Both the position numbers and the translations under genes were made by a program. The notes beneath the pieces were generated by a model, which had not been told where the DNA came from, made no database searches, and saw only the letters and a program-made list of their open reading frames with translations. Below, one piece after another: positions 1-11,843 of a DNA stretch of 64,000 nt. The DNA lies in assembly GCA_036924285.1 (NCBI GenBank), contig JAYKYS010000009.1:22238001-22302000 (forward strand), read 5' to 3'. Position 1 is the stretch's first letter. Each line of letters opens with the position of its first letter. Source of the DNA: Asterella californica (lineage: Eukaryota > Streptophyta > Marchantiopsida > Marchantiales > Aytoniaceae).

Positions 1-2840
1 TGGTGAATATGGTCCGGGTGGGTGTGCAAACTACGTCAACAGGTACATCGTGGACAAGTAACTTCTCTGTAGGAATTGAGCCCTCCTCCAGTACCTGGAC
101 ATCGTGGACTGCGCCCAAACCACGGTGCACACTTGAGACTACTGTACTGAGCTCAGAGGATGATTAAAGCAGTGAATCTTCGTCAACAAACAAGCCAAAA
201 CACTCACTAACGGACGTCCAAATCGGATAGTAGTTACTCAATTCCTGGAGCCCCTAAAGCAAGAGACAGGGCATCTCACTGTGAATTTTGTCACTATTCA
301 AGTGCGACTTGTGTCGTCCTTGAGCGTTGCCTACCACGACGTTTTCTAGAGGCATATTCAGGCCAGCTTGACGCCTACTTAACTTATTAGAAAAGGCTTT
401 GTTAGCTTCAAATTGACGGCAGACGCAGCGTTCGTAGAGCTACCTGAAGTCACAACCAGTGTGGTGTCATCTACGGCCCCCATGTACCTTAGCATGCCAT
501 ACTCCAGTTCCGCGAATCCCTGCCTTGGGTGATCACATTATACGTTTCAGATATGACAGCAAGCAGAACGCAGTCCTTTCTGGTGAATCGCTTACACTCC
601 GATTCATGCGGTAATTCAGTCACATTCGTACCTGACTGAGTAGATTCATCAATTGTTAGATACCTACTACACATTTTCTTTTTGCTTCGATTCCTTTGGA
701 GTGGCTATTGGATGCTGACCAGGTTGGACTTCACCACTGGAGTTCCTACATGTTCAGTTTGCTTTGTGGAGAGGTCTATCTGGACCCCAACTCACAAACG
801 GCTATTGATCGTGGAGATCCCTTAGTTACAGCACACTGCTCCTACAGTGGGGGAGCACTGGAGGGACGCTGACCTGAGCTGGTAGTCTGAAGATAGTATC
901 GAGAGGCCAGTGGTACCGGTCCACAGGTGAGTATGAGAGAAATAGTGTGTGACGAAGATAATGATACTAAATTTTGCTGAGCAGAACATGGAGACGAGAA
1001 ACTCTGCTGCTAATTATAGGACATAAAGGAAAGGAGAAAAGGAAACCACAGCTGAAGAATGGGTACAGTACCGCACTGTACCTCCCCTTTACCCAGGCGA
1101 GCTCCAGTGGAGGGGTCAACCGCAACAGAGCCGATGACGATGAGATCTACTTTCAGAGGCGCATCAAGCCCAACAGGGGTTCCATGCTTAGCTGCTCCAG
1201 CAGACGTGCAGGCTTCAATGATCGGGACTCCAGAAGGTAAGTCTACAGCTTGAAGCGTTGAAAAAAACCCTGTCCGAAGCCTGGGTTGGGGCGTTAACAG
1301 CGTTTTCCCTCCTGGCAGCCATGGCACGCACAGGGTGATGGGATGAGACAAGTCATTTATTTCATCCTTCACTCTCATATATGCTGGCTCGCACCTTTTT
1401 ATTCACCCAGCCAAAACCAACGCACACCCCCTCCCACCCTGCCGCCACCTCCTGCTACGCCTCGGTTCTCTCGGTAGTACATAACTGTTGACAGGTTGAC
1501 CTGCGTAGTCTATTGCACTCCCCGAGCTTCATGCTTTTGCTTTTGTCGAATTCACATTCTCTGGCCCCGCCCCTCTCCGAGCATTCTGGTCAGAATAAAT
1601 GCCTAGATTCACAGCGAGACAGGGCATTCCTAGCCTACGAAAGTCAAACTCTGGGAAAGAACTGTTCGTCTCGTTTGTCTACGGCTGGGCTCTCAAGATC
1701 CTCACACGCTCACAAGGGATCCATATTCCAGTGGCATAAAGCTTACCAGACAAGGTAAGAAAGCGGACTTGCTTTTGAGGCGTGTCGGGGTTGACCTTCA
1801 CGTATCGAGCTGCTTGGAACTCTGGCAGCCTACCCAACTTGAAGAAACACGACAGATTATCAGACACAATTTACAGTCGAAACGTTTTTGTGGTTCCGTT
1901 TCCAGATTCCTCCGTAAGTGAGGGAGCGCAACTTCAGTGACTCGTCGACTGTGCGATATATCAAATGCAATCCAATTCGCGCATGCAAGAATACTCATAC
2001 TCAGAATACTGCTTATACTAGAATAACAAATGGAGAAAAATTTTCTCCGTGCCCCTGAAGTCCTTATGCTTACACATCGCATGTTATGGATGACAGATCC
2101 AGCGATTCCGTCCTAACGATCGCAGTCTCTATCAGGAATCTTCGAGTCACAAAATCGACTAGCTAGATCAGGCTAGAACGGGGCTAGAAAATAACCCTGA
2201 GGCTCAAGGGAATTCGTAGAAGTGCCGAGTAGCTTTACACACTTGGGCCTCTTGCAGCGAGGGCTCTTCGCATAACAAATGTAGTAGAGAAATTCCCGCT
2301 CTAGTAGTGAGCAAAGTCTAGTGATGTTTAGCCGCAAGAAATTTCAGAGAAGTTAGAGAGTGATCCTGCAACGTTAGAACTTGAAAGATCTAGGAGAATT
2401 ATTTCAGTCACGCGCAGGAATGTACCTACCCTCGCAGCGGCATCGCCCGCTCCTTTGAAATTAGGTATGCGATGATGCACTGGACGTGGTTCTTGTGCAA
2501 CGTTTTCGGCCTCCATTGCGTCCCAAATACGCTTACGAATTGCCCACTTCCAAGCTCCAGCCCGCGGACTCTCCTGCTCCTGCTCCATTATCGCAACTGC
2601 AGCTACATTTGCTCGAGTTTCAGCATCAAGTCTCAGCCTCTCTTCTTCATAGCTAACCTTGTCGAAGCTTTGTCGATCGCTACCTCTGCCCGCACTGCTG
2701 CTTGATTGACTCATTCTCACTATCACTCCTCTAAACTCGTGACTCCTAGCACTGAATTCTTTCTTCAAGGTGCCTCCGTCCTGTCGTACAGCGTTCAAGC
2801 CTAGTCGCCCTCCTAACCCGAATACCGCAGTAGTGGCCAT
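1..2840 (-). CDS. 5-formyltetrahydrofolate cyclo-ligase-like protein (COG0212/MTHFSD family), 3' end outside the window
   Basis: Related to 5,10-methenyltetrahydrofolate synthetase; the exact substrate of the COG0212/MTHFSD branch is not settled. Exons, 5' to 3': 2840-2430, 1837-1747, 1311-1082, 519-444, 108-1 (continues off the left edge). All have GT/AG borders and compatible phases. Exon 1 gives about 90 residues of Ser/Arg/Gly-rich N-terminus, transit-peptide-like, then the family start [12 protein letters not shown]. Exon 2 carries [17 protein letters not shown], exon 3 [15 protein letters not shown] and [20 protein letters not shown], exon 4 [18 protein letters not shown], exon 5 [18 protein letters not shown]. 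These occur in the order of plant COG0212 and animal MTHFSD. The spacing between IPNFKG and VKV matches my recollection of the animal protein. About 305 residues are present; any C-terminal RRM would lie outside. Start chosen as the first ATG of the open exon. The family assignment is secure; plastid targeting is inferred. Confidence 0.9.
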
Positions 2841-4144
2841 TACCCAGGAACTCCCGTTCTATTATGATCTGTGCACGCCACAAAAGTGAGTTAGCTACTG
2901 CCAACTTCTCATACCTCGTTCGCTGGTTTCTGCAAATTAGTGCAGTCTGGTTTCAGAATCACAGCTTCCTCTCGTTGCGTCGAATTACAGCCAACATTCA
3001 GGCGTCATTCTTCTGACTCGTCGTTTGTTTCAGGTTACATTCTGTTACTCCAGCCATCTATCCCATAGATAGGAGTTTTCTGGCCGGTCCTTTTCAAAGT
3101 CCAGTTGGCCTGTCAGGGTGGTGAGCTTTCACATTAATAATTGCTCCTTGTCTTCCCGGATCGAAGCCACTATCGACACTGTTAAACTAATGGACGGTGC
3201 AAGAGAACGGATTTTGTTGCTTCCAAGGGGTTGGTGTTGGGAGGAAGGTCAGAACAGTTGTTTCACACTACTTTATATTGAGGTCATCTTTATCTACGAG
3301 TGTTCCATTTCTATAACTTACGGACTGGCGCTACCGTCTCGATTCCTTCACGCATATCCTGAGCACCAAGGAGATTCAAACCGAGGAGAGTAAGCTTCGG
3401 TACAACCTCAACAGGCTAACGGTAATCATGTTCGTTCGACACCTGGAAATCCTGGCGAAGGAAACTGGAACTTTATGACATGGATGACTTCTCGATGAAT
3501 ATAACGACCGATAAATCAACCAGATAGCGCGATCATGTCTCGCCACGAGGTGTTCCAGTCGTCTCCAGACGGCTCCTCATCTCGGTGCGTTATCAGTAGA
3601 TGATCTTGAGAGTACTTGTCATGTGCAGTAGGACGAATGCATAACGCTGTTTGCCTTTCACGCTGCACCTGTTGGGAAACGAACATCCTCCATTGCTGGA
3701 GAAAAACCTTTTATGAAATGACTGCGGCGTAATCACAGCAATGGCGACTTAAAGTTCTCCGTTGTTGACGTCATCTGTAGACATCGGAGCTTTATTAACT
3801 GTATTATCGAAAACATTTGTCTCTTCGGATTAGATAGACCAAGACTGATCATGTCCACCTTTCTCTGAGATGGTGGATGTTCGTATTGCAACACCTTTTA
3901 TCTCCCCATGTCGAACTCCAGCTAGTTGGAAAGACACAGCGAGATTAAAGTGGGCTAACGATGACAATTTCTCATAATCTACTTTGTGTGTGCTGCTTGA
4001 AGTATACTCCCAGAAATCTTTCACAACAACAAGAACTGCCACGATTACGGAGTTTTGAGTGTGAGCCCTTGGAGCCCGGAGTTGCTTTTCCTGACGAAAA
4101 TTGGCGTCGACTGTGTGAGACAGTACATTCAGTCCACGAGCGTA
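2841..4144. other. Intergenic: folate-gene upstream region and 3' flank of the LON-RING gene
   Basis: No conserved reading frame recognised on either strand. It holds the putative promoter of the minus-strand folate-ligase-like gene and the 3' flank of the next minus-strand gene. Short open frames here overlap on both strands and show no motif. Confidence 0.5.
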
Positions 4145-7100
4145 TCATTGTACATAACATCCTTGTGCATCGCGTAAGAGTTGCATCTCACGAGTCAGTC
4201 GCTGCAAAACAAGCGATTTCAACCTTGTATTAAGCACAAGTCAAGTAAGAAACCTGATTCTATCCGTACTTTCAGCCCAGACTAGACTCAAGTAAGACAC
4301 TAGCTCTAACACTAAAGAGTCAGTGCGAGGACAGGAGAGAACTGCCATACCTCTCTTGTATCTGTTGTACGTAGAAGTTGTAGCCTCTCATGAGGTCCTG
4401 TGCGTAGAAGATTCGCAATCTGCAACGTATCACATGGACATTTTTACGCATTTCAGTTTACTAGTTAGTTCCTAAGTGTTTCTAGGTTCGTTATAATGCA
4501 AACATTAGCATGAAAGACATCTCAAACAACCCTGATTTCTCAGAGAATCAGAGGCAGACTCTATTCCGTAACATTAAAGGACGATACGCTCGTGTTCGAC
4601 TTTTCTCTCCTTACCCGGAAGCTGAACGACTCCGCTTGACTTGAATCCGGCGTGCATTCTGCTCGCTTTACCATATCAAGGACCGCTCGTCGATCTTTAA
4701 AAGCAGGCACAAAACCATATTCCAATATTAATGAAACCTGGTTTATTCAACGTTCAAGGACAAGTTCAGAATGTAGTTCACGCCCTTAAGGCATGAAGTA
4801 CGAGTTGTAGCAAACATCGCAAGAACAAGGGCAGATGGACAAGCCTAACTGACGGTAGCCACAAAGAACCACCACTTACGCAATTGAGGGACATTCTCAA
4901 CAAAAGTAGGCCAGGCAACTCAGCATCAAAACAAGAAACACCCGGAAGTCCTCAAGTGAAGTACCGGATCTTGATAGATCGTGCCCACGTTGGAGCCATG
5001 TCTTGGCAAGAGAGGATGCATTCTTTAGCAAAGAGTTCAGCTGGATCAAGTCAAAAGTTTAGCATCTTGGCAATGCCAACCAGAACCTTGCTGAAATCTT
5101 CCATTGTAGGACGACAACTTCCTCGTTGAATCATGAAAGACGATACAAAGCGACACGTTTTATCATCCAAAATTAAGGAATAAGCAAATACCTGTTCCTT
5201 TTCACTCGACCCTTCTTCGAGAGGGGTATCCTCAATCCACTTCACTTGAGCAACCCGATATCTGAGGCATAAGTTTCATTTCGAACACCAGAGTATTCTA
5301 AGATAAACCTACTTCCGGTGAAAGCCGCCTTCGAGCATTCACTAAAATGAAATACTTCAGAGACCGGACGAACCTACACTCAACTGACATCGAAACGCTT
5401 TGCTCGCAGAAAGATCATTTAAGACTGAGGCAATTATCATACAATGTGTACCCACCCATCTTGTTCCCAACTTTTGGTTATGACAAAACGGCGACGACCC
5501 TCCACCTGAAAACGACATGTGAATTCTTAAAGCTACTACTTATGTACAGTATTTTTCAGTTTCACAATTTTGAGGCTTGATGTCACGCTCTCGTTCCGAC
5601 AATCCTCTTTAACTGCTATGATTGCACGCCGAAACCCATTCCAGGATAGCTGGTGTTAGCAATAAGATTTATACCGTCTGATCACACGCACAGGCGATCC
5701 TGCACACAACTTTGAATTTCGGACGGACCTAAGTCCGCTTACCTCTAAGTGGAATCGTCCGTCAGGTAAGGGCTGGCACCTGCATGAAAGAATCAGTGTG
5801 CAAAATTCAGTCATTTTTTTGTTCTGGAAGCTTACAAGTCCGCAGCGACGGTGCAGCAAGTGTCTATTTGGAAGGCACGAAAATAAACTCACTCGCAGAT
5901 TTCCACCTCGCAGCCAATGTCCGCTAACTGATGCGTCTGATCAAGACACACCTGGAAGAATACCAGTGGACGAAACATGAGAGATTATGAAGGAAACAGC
6001 TTCCACTTAAAACCAAATTAACTTATGAAGTGCTCATTGCGCTCACCATGCCCATCCGATGGTTCCCTTCCATAACCCTTCGCACCTGAAAAGAAATCGA
6101 TAAAGTCATGGAGTGAGTTCATCATACGAGGCGTTCAGTTCAGTTCGAGTTCGAGTGAACAGTTCATCATACGAGGCGATGAAAGGACGAATACTAGCAA
6201 GCTTCCAAGCTCTAACGTGGTTCAAAGATGTTACAGCCCCATTCGCTGACGTGGTAGTCCCACATTCATTACAAAGAGAAGCAATATCCTACCATCAGCC
6301 TGTAACGTGGTTCAAAGATATTAAGCCGCATTCGCTCACATGGTAGTACCACATCCATTACAAAGAGAGGCAATATCTCTTCCCCTGCTAGCGAGACTGC
6401 GTCCATCTCGGCTTTTCTTTCTTTGTACTCCTCAGGAAAGTTGCGTTCTATCATATTGTTGAGAGTCACACTGGACCACAAGTCTTGACTTTAGAGCGGG
6501 CATCAGTGTGGAAAACGAGTCAAATATCACTGCAAATTGCAGGTAGCTATTCATCCACACAGAATGCTCTAAACGTCTGTGACACTTGCACCATATATGG
6601 TTGAAAGTGATACCTGACAGGATAGCTTCTGGGGCTAACAAAGAGGACAGTTCTGCACATTGGGCATTTGTTTCCTGCATGAAAAGAGTACCTAATTCGA
6701 TTAGCAAGGAAGGGTGAAACTATATAACGTCAGCAGCAACCCACCATATCTCTCGTAGCAGCATGGTTGTTTAAGAAACAACCGGGGCTGGTAATGACTT
6801 CCATCTGCTTCGGCCTAGGTCTGCATATGTTATCGTATGTTATCGTATCGTATCCGAAGCTCCTAAAATCGCCAACTGTCACTTACCGTGGTCCATGGCC
6901 TGGAGCAAGCAAGCCCGACAGAACGAGTGACCGCATGGCGTTGTGATAGGAGCATAAAGCAGTTTGAGACAGAGTGTACAATCCAGTTCATCTGAGCGCT
7001 CCAACTTCGCACGCTTCTGCTTTTGCGAGTTTTCAAGTTCTTCCAACTGAGTTCCGAACTCCGCATTCAAATCACTGAGAGCTTTTTGCAAAGGCTTGCT

Positions 7101-9412
7101 GCGGCTGCAAGAAAATTTGTCAGACTCCTTGTGCAACTCGATACCTTATCGTCTATTCATGCGGCTGCTCCTCGCCCTTTACCTTGTCCCATCAGGGGAA
7201 ATTACAAACGTACCAGAAACCTCCGACCAAGAAAAAATCTTAAATAGACCTCAGACAGACGTGCAGATACAAGTACGGCTTACTTTGTGGGAGCCACTTG
7301 CAGACCGTCCAAAAAGGCATCTCGAGCTCCTTCATACTGCTCCAACTGTGAACGCATTACGCGTTGATTCATATGCCAAGACCATTACATCGTAAGAACA
7401 TATTCCGCAACTCAGAATGCGATAGTGTTACTTAAATGGTAGTATTCAATAGAGGGTTCAGAGGTACTGATGTTATCCATAAGGACAGATGCTAACAGAT
7501 CCCCCAATGTGACTCAAACAGAGGCAGCAGTCAAATTGTATCTCAGCAAAACTCACCAGAACTAACGCGATTCCTTTACGCAGGTAGCTCTTGGGCCAAT
7601 CCTTCTGCAGTTTGAGTGATTTCTCTACATCCTTCAGGGCCAGCTATCCATACATCGCCAAAACCATATATCAGCCCAAGCCACAAAGAGCCAAAACAAA
7701 AATCACGCATGACGCGGCACGAACGCTGATTACCTGAACAAGAGACATCGGATCAAGACCGAAGAGTGCCCTCTCTTCTGAACGCCCGGCAGGGATCTTT
7801 CTTAGCCGCTCACTCTCCCTGTGGACGAATGAGGTCAGCGATCAAATCACTACTGGAAGCTGCCACGGTTGCTGAGGAGCCTGCTAATTCCCGGGTGAGA
7901 AACTTTTTAGTTACTACATGATCAAGATCTAATAACATGATCAAGATCAAACTTTAAACACGGGTTCAGTGACAGATCTATTCGATGCCAATTTCAGGAA
8001 TATCCATTCATCACCAGTCACATGGGCTCCGAGGGGTTGACAGTGAAGGTCTACTGAATTCTTTCCTCTTCTGTTTCTAGACGTGTCAAGACCAAACTTT
8101 CAGACGATGTGAAATTCTAACTTAAGAGTACGCCTCATGAATTCTTAGCTTGGGTTGTAAAACGCCTAGTCTGCTGCTCTAGATTTCCTGCAACATTTTG
8201 TGATGCCCTCAACTGTAGCTCGGTCTGGAACAAAAGTAAAGATCTAAAAGCTAGAAAATTGTACATTGTACGAAAAATCACCGTCGTATGGTGCCTATAA
8301 TGAGGAAACCGGTGAAAATCCCAAAAAGATCAACTTATGTATGACTGCAAAACCTGACCATTCTCATGCATTGTTCTAATAAGATGGCGCAGGACTCCTC
8401 TAGATTCTCTTATTTTTGTCATATTGTTAGTTAATTTAAGTTTAGGATGAAACCTGAGCCTACCTCAATGTCATGATCGATCGACTCTTCGCGCTGGCAC
8501 ATATATCTATATCAAATGGACGGCTTGTGATCCTACTTTCTCTGTGGGATCATATTTATTCGTTATAATTGGTTCCGCTGTCTATCGTTAACGTTCGCAC
8601 TGGTCAGTAATTGCACCGGTATGCCAATCTATCATCCTTCTTGGACCTCGGACCCAACTTCATGTTGCCCACGTTTGGGCTCGGGTCATATCAGTCAAAT
8701 AATTTGCACATGGTCCCCAAGGTTTCAACTCCGCTGATACCTGAGGAGAGGAAATGGAAGCAAGGAACATACTTGCAGTAAGCGGCACAGCGATTGCTTA
8801 GAAGCAAGGCAGAATCTGCAGGTTGATTTGCTAATGCCTCCGAGTACACCTTAATGGCCTACAAAAGGTAAGCAGCACGTCAGAAGTCAGAAAATCGTTC
8901 TAAGAGTCTGTCAAATTGCAACTGCAAAAGTGCCTTAGAGAAGGCTTCAGTGTCCACTAAGCCTAAAAAGCGCTAAACGCTTTGTTTGAATTTTGACTCT
9001 GAGAAATGTTCGACCTGCAGGTAAATTGTTTTACCTTTAGCCAGAAAACTGTGAGAAACGTTACTTCATATTTCACGTTCAACAGGAAGGGCGAGAGAAG
9101 AGGAGGCATCCCGCTCAGTCAGTTCCAGTTTCAGATATATGAAACCAGTCAGTGTCATGTATGAAGAAGCGTACAATAAGATATCGAATGCCGCGAGAAA
9201 TATCAATGAGAACACCAGAGTCACAAATTCTGGCCTCCGAAGCCAGATAAATCGAGCGAGCCAGCGGAATCTACTGGACTCACCTCGTCATACTTCTGAC
9301 AGCGAAAAGCGGCATTTCCAAGCTCAAGACCTAGAACTCCCCGCTGATCATCCACATCGTCACCATCATCCACTGAATCCGCACGAAGCTCTTGCTCTTG
9401 CTCCTCATCCAT
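4145..9412 (-). CDS. TPR-RING-LON substrate-binding domain protein (LONRF-like E3 ligase), 17 exons
   Basis: Predicted ubiquitin ligase of the plant/animal LONRF type: TPR repeats, a C3HC4 RING and a C-terminal LON substrate-binding (PUA-like) domain, with no protease domain. Exons: 9412-9284, 8858-8773, 7818-7734, 7643-7557, 7345-7284, 7104-6887, 6674-6614, 6470-6293, 6085-6047, 5951-5893, 5779-5743, 5505-5456, 5261-5192, 5040-4965, 4658-4615, 4419-4351, 4201-4145. They total 1407 nt, 468 residues plus TGA. TPRs occupy about residues 30-145 ([13 protein letters not shown], then [20 protein letters not shown]). RING ligands are C192, C195, C207, H209, C212, C215, C226, C229. LON begins near residue 272 ([20 protein letters not shown], then EPRYRLM) and ends [11 protein letters not shown]. 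An in-frame ATG nine codons upstream (9439) is an alternative start. Family assignment is strong; a few tiny exons (37-44 nt) rest on phase and motif only. Confidence 0.9.
6213..6380 (-). repeat. Exon-derived tandem duplication in the LON-RING gene
   Basis: A 78-bp stretch of exon 8 (6303-6380, encoding part of [17 protein letters not shown]) recurs 90 bp away in the following intron (6213-6290) with scattered substitutions. One substitution makes a stop, so the copy is not coding. An 18-bp direct repeat (AGTTCATCATACGAGGCG) also occurs twice further along the same intron, at about 6117 and 6161. Confidence 0.8.
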
Positions 9413-9543
9413 GAGCCCCGTGTGTCTCCTCACACTCACCTCACCCCTCCTCGTCTCCGATTACAGTCAGTTGAACTTCCACACCACCCCCGGAAAGTGA
9501 CGATGTACTTCAGGCCACGATAAGATTCAAAAATTCATCAACT

Positions 9544-10284
9544 TCACTTTCTTCTTCTGCTTCTTCGCAAAACTTCCTCCTGCTCCTCCTCTTCCCTTCG
9601 AACTTCTCGTCGTTTGCTGTTGTCGGAACCTTCATTACCTCTCCCTCGAGGCTCAGAACTAGTAGTAGCAGAGGTAGTAGGGACTTTGGCGCCAGTTATT
9701 TCCATTCCTGAGGATGGGACATTCAGGGGGAGGAGGAAGAAGAGGGTAGATGGTGCATTTACTGTGACTTCCCACTTTTTCAAGAAAGCAGAATGTGGGG
9801 ACATAACGAGAGGAGGGAAACATTCCATTTCTCTTGTTTCTTTCGCACTATACGGAACGTCGACGAGAAGCGAATCAACGATGAGACGAGAGGAGAGGAA
9901 CCGGAGAAGGAGTGGATTTGGCGTGAGAACGTGGTAGTCTGTGTACCTTGGCTTCCGAGTCCCGACACGCACGAGGACATCTCCGTCCACCCCGGCCTTT
10001 AGGAACGACGTCATCATCCCGTCATTTGAATTGACGGGACGATCTACGCCCGTGTTCAAATGACGGGATGATCTACAGTAAACACGGGCGTAGATCTGTT
10101 TCCTAAGCCGCTCCTGGCAAACGGTCCACACATGGTACGGTCCATTTGTAATTTTCACGCGTCCTGTGTGTTTCCCTAGATCCTGCTCTGCCGTTCCCTT
10201 CCCATTCCTCCTCTTACCCTCGTGGATCTTTCCTCTCCTCTCCCTAGACATTGAATCTTTCATCCGCTCGAGGATTGTGTACAC
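9544..10284 (-). CDS. Unrecognised open frame upstream of the LON-RING gene
   Basis: A 246-codon open frame; the plausible start is a Met-Met pair about 90 codons in, near 10014, giving about 157 residues. The second half is highly charged (Arg/Glu-rich, ending SRRRK) and the middle hydrophobic. I recognise no domain. An overlapping 107-codon frame is open on the other strand (9614-9937), so one may be a shadow. It lies just upstream of the LON-RING start on the same strand and could be an independent gene, an upstream exon or UTR. Presence of protein is uncertain. Confidence 0.25.
   Translation of the reverse strand: MYTILERMKDSMSRERRGKIHEGKRRNGKGTAEQDLGKHTGRVKITNGPYHVWTVCQERLRKQIYARVYCRSSRHLNTGVDRPVNSNDGMMTSFLKAGVDGDVLVRVGTRKPRYTDYHVLTPNPLLLRFLSSRLIVDSLLVDVPYSAKETREMECFPPLVMSPHSAFLKKWEVTVNAPSTLFFLLPLNVPSSGMEITGAKVPTTSATTSSEPRGRGNEGSDNSKRREVRREEEEQEEVLRRSRRRK
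10013..10096. repeat. Interlaced inverted repeats (A-B-A'-B')
   Basis: Arm A at 10013-10030 (ATCATCCCGTCATTTGAA) has its exact reverse complement at 10055-10072. Arm B at 10041-10056 (GATCTACGCCCGTGTT) has its exact reverse complement at 10081-10096. The pairs interlock, so both stems together would form a pseudoknot-like arrangement. A shorter dyad (CCCGTCA/TGACGGG) competes inside A. Confidence 0.85.
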
Positions 10285-10778
10285 GTGAACCCTGTATCGT
10301 ACAAGAATTCACCAAGAGACGAGCCGAACCTTGACTTGGAATTCGCATACCAGGAAGGAAGCAAATGGAAGTTAACTGGTGGTGGTTTTCATGTTTATAT
10401 CATTTCAAAGAAATGGTGAAGGTACACCGGAAGTTTGATTTCAGCGGGTAATTGCTTGAACGTGCCCTTCGTTCCCCAAACTCGTTTGACTGGGGGGATG
10501 ATTTCCCTATGCTTCCGGGGATTCGCGTCTCCGTGCGGGAAATATGTCACGATCCGCAGCTATTTACTTGACACGCTCTGTGCGCGCAAATACTTGCTTG
10601 ACAGGCCTGGCACGCATAATACAATACTTGACAGGACCCTTACCGGTAACAGTCAGTCGATTACTGTTAACGTGGCACTATAGTTTGATGAGGCAGCCAG
10701 GAGACAGATTTAGGATGACGTGGCATGAGGTGGAGTTTCGGTTTAAGGTGACGTGAGTTCGGAGATGAAAATGTCTAT

Positions 10779-11188
10779 ATAATAACATGTTGTTATTTAT
10801 ATTATCACACGTGTGAACACTATGTCCTAAAACCTGATACTAAAACTTCACTTAAATAACAACTTGTTGTTATTTACACTTCCCACGTGTGAGTAATCCC
10901 ACGGAATACCGGGAGGGAGGCGGTATTCCATTCTGATGACACAAAATAATAACATCAAGTTGTTATTGAAAGGAAGGGCAGGATTGACCAAAAGAATAAC
11001 AATGTTGTTATTAAATGGTCCGGAGTTAAAATTCCGATGTTAAACGGCAATTCTGAACCCGGACTCCGCACGTGCGAGTTTCACACGTGGGAAGTATAAA
11101 TAACAACTTGTTATTTAAATGAAGTTTTAGTATCGTTTAGGACAAGGTGTTCACACGTGTGAGAATATATATAACAACATGTTGTTAT
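10779..11188. mobile_element. Nested MITE-like element rich in ATAACA/TGTTAT dyads
   Basis: Roughly 110-bp arms (10779-10890 and 11078-11188) are inverted copies sharing ACATGTTGTTAT, TCACACGTGTGAACAC and ACTAAAACTTCA. The motif ATAACA-n-TGTTAT, itself a dyad, recurs about six times across the 410 bp, including twice in the middle. G-box-like CACGTG cores are also repeated. I found no clear target-site duplication, so it may instead be part of the enclosing transposon. Confidence 0.7.
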
Positions 11189-11321
11189 CAGTCCAAAAAC
11201 TTAGAAGTTTCTGCCCTGTTTTTTTCTAATTTTTTTTGTCAGTTTTTTCCTGTCAGTTTTTTTTTCTTTTTTTTGTCTGACAGTCCCCCTAGCGAAAGCA
11301 ATCCGGCGAAAGCCTAGGGGA

Positions 11322-11388
11322 GTAGCCAGAGGAAAAGAAAGCAAAAGCGATTCTCGTAGTAGCGGCGAGCGAAATGGGAACAGCTTAA
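11322..11388 (+). rRNA. Fragment of plastid 23S rRNA gene (5' domain), captured
   Basis: The stretch TAGCCAGAGGAAAAGAAAGC, followed by GTAGTAGCGGCGAGCGAAAT, matches the 5' domain of plastid 23S rRNA as I know it from land-plant plastomes, with a few substitutions. It is far too short to function and lies within the Mutator-like element. The upstream ~35 bp contain a CCCCTAG/CTAGGGG dyad and are not clearly rDNA. Confidence 0.8.
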
Positions 11389-11504
11389 TTTAGTTATTTT
11401 CTATCCTTTTTTTGAACAAAAAAATAATAAGATGGTTCCGTTTGTTTAAAATAAAAAAAATATTTTAATACAATCCCAAAGTTTTTCAAAAATTATTCAA
11501 TGTT

Positions 11505-11613
11505 GTACCGCTCTCGCAGCCCGCACCGAAACAGTGCTTTACCCCTAGATAGTCCAGTCAACTGCTGCGCCTCAACGCATTTCGGGGAGAACCAGCTGGC
11601 TCTGGGTATCAGA
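11505..11613 (-). rRNA. Second plastid 23S rRNA gene fragment, opposite orientation
   Basis: On the minus strand this reads GGTTCTCCCCGAAATGCGTT, then GAGGCGCAGCAGTTGACTGG and GGGGTAAAGCACTGTTTCGG, the characteristic central plastid 23S sequence. It is not adjacent to the first fragment in the rRNA and is inverted relative to it. An AT-rich spacer with poly-A/T runs separates them. Non-functional. Confidence 0.85.
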
Positions 11614-11843
11614 TACGCACATCTCATCTTTTCCACATCACCAAAGTTGACGCCACGGAGTCATAATTCGTGCCACGTTATCCTAAACGTGTTTGCTGAC
11701 TGCCTCGTCAGACTATAGTGCCACGTCGACAGTCTCAAATTGACTGGTAAAAAATCCTGTCAAGTATTGTATTGTGCGCGCGAGTCCTGTCAAACAAGTA
11801 TTTGTGCTCACAAGGACTGTCAAGTAAATAGCTGCATGATCCG

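Larger units (their letters stand above)
10557..11834. mobile_element. Mutator-like non-autonomous DNA transposon with ~200-bp terminal inverted repeats
   Basis: The left end (10557-about 10760) reappears inverted at about 11640-11834. Both ends begin CAGCTATTTACTTGACA and share the internal words ATACAATACTTGACAGGA and GTGGCACTATAGT. The flanks are a 9-bp target-site duplication with one mismatch: CACGATCCG at 10548-10556 and CATGATCCG at 11835-11843. Nine-base duplications and long TIRs are the hallmark of Mutator-like elements. No transposase is encoded; the 1.28-kb interior holds a nested dyad-rich element and two plastid 23S rDNA fragments. Homologous short open frames in the two TIRs are a by-product of the inverted repeat. 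Confidence 0.85.

Noticed and set aside
11500..11718. 72-codon plus-strand frame
   Set aside because: It is a translation of the antisense plastid 23S rDNA fragment and the adjoining TIR.
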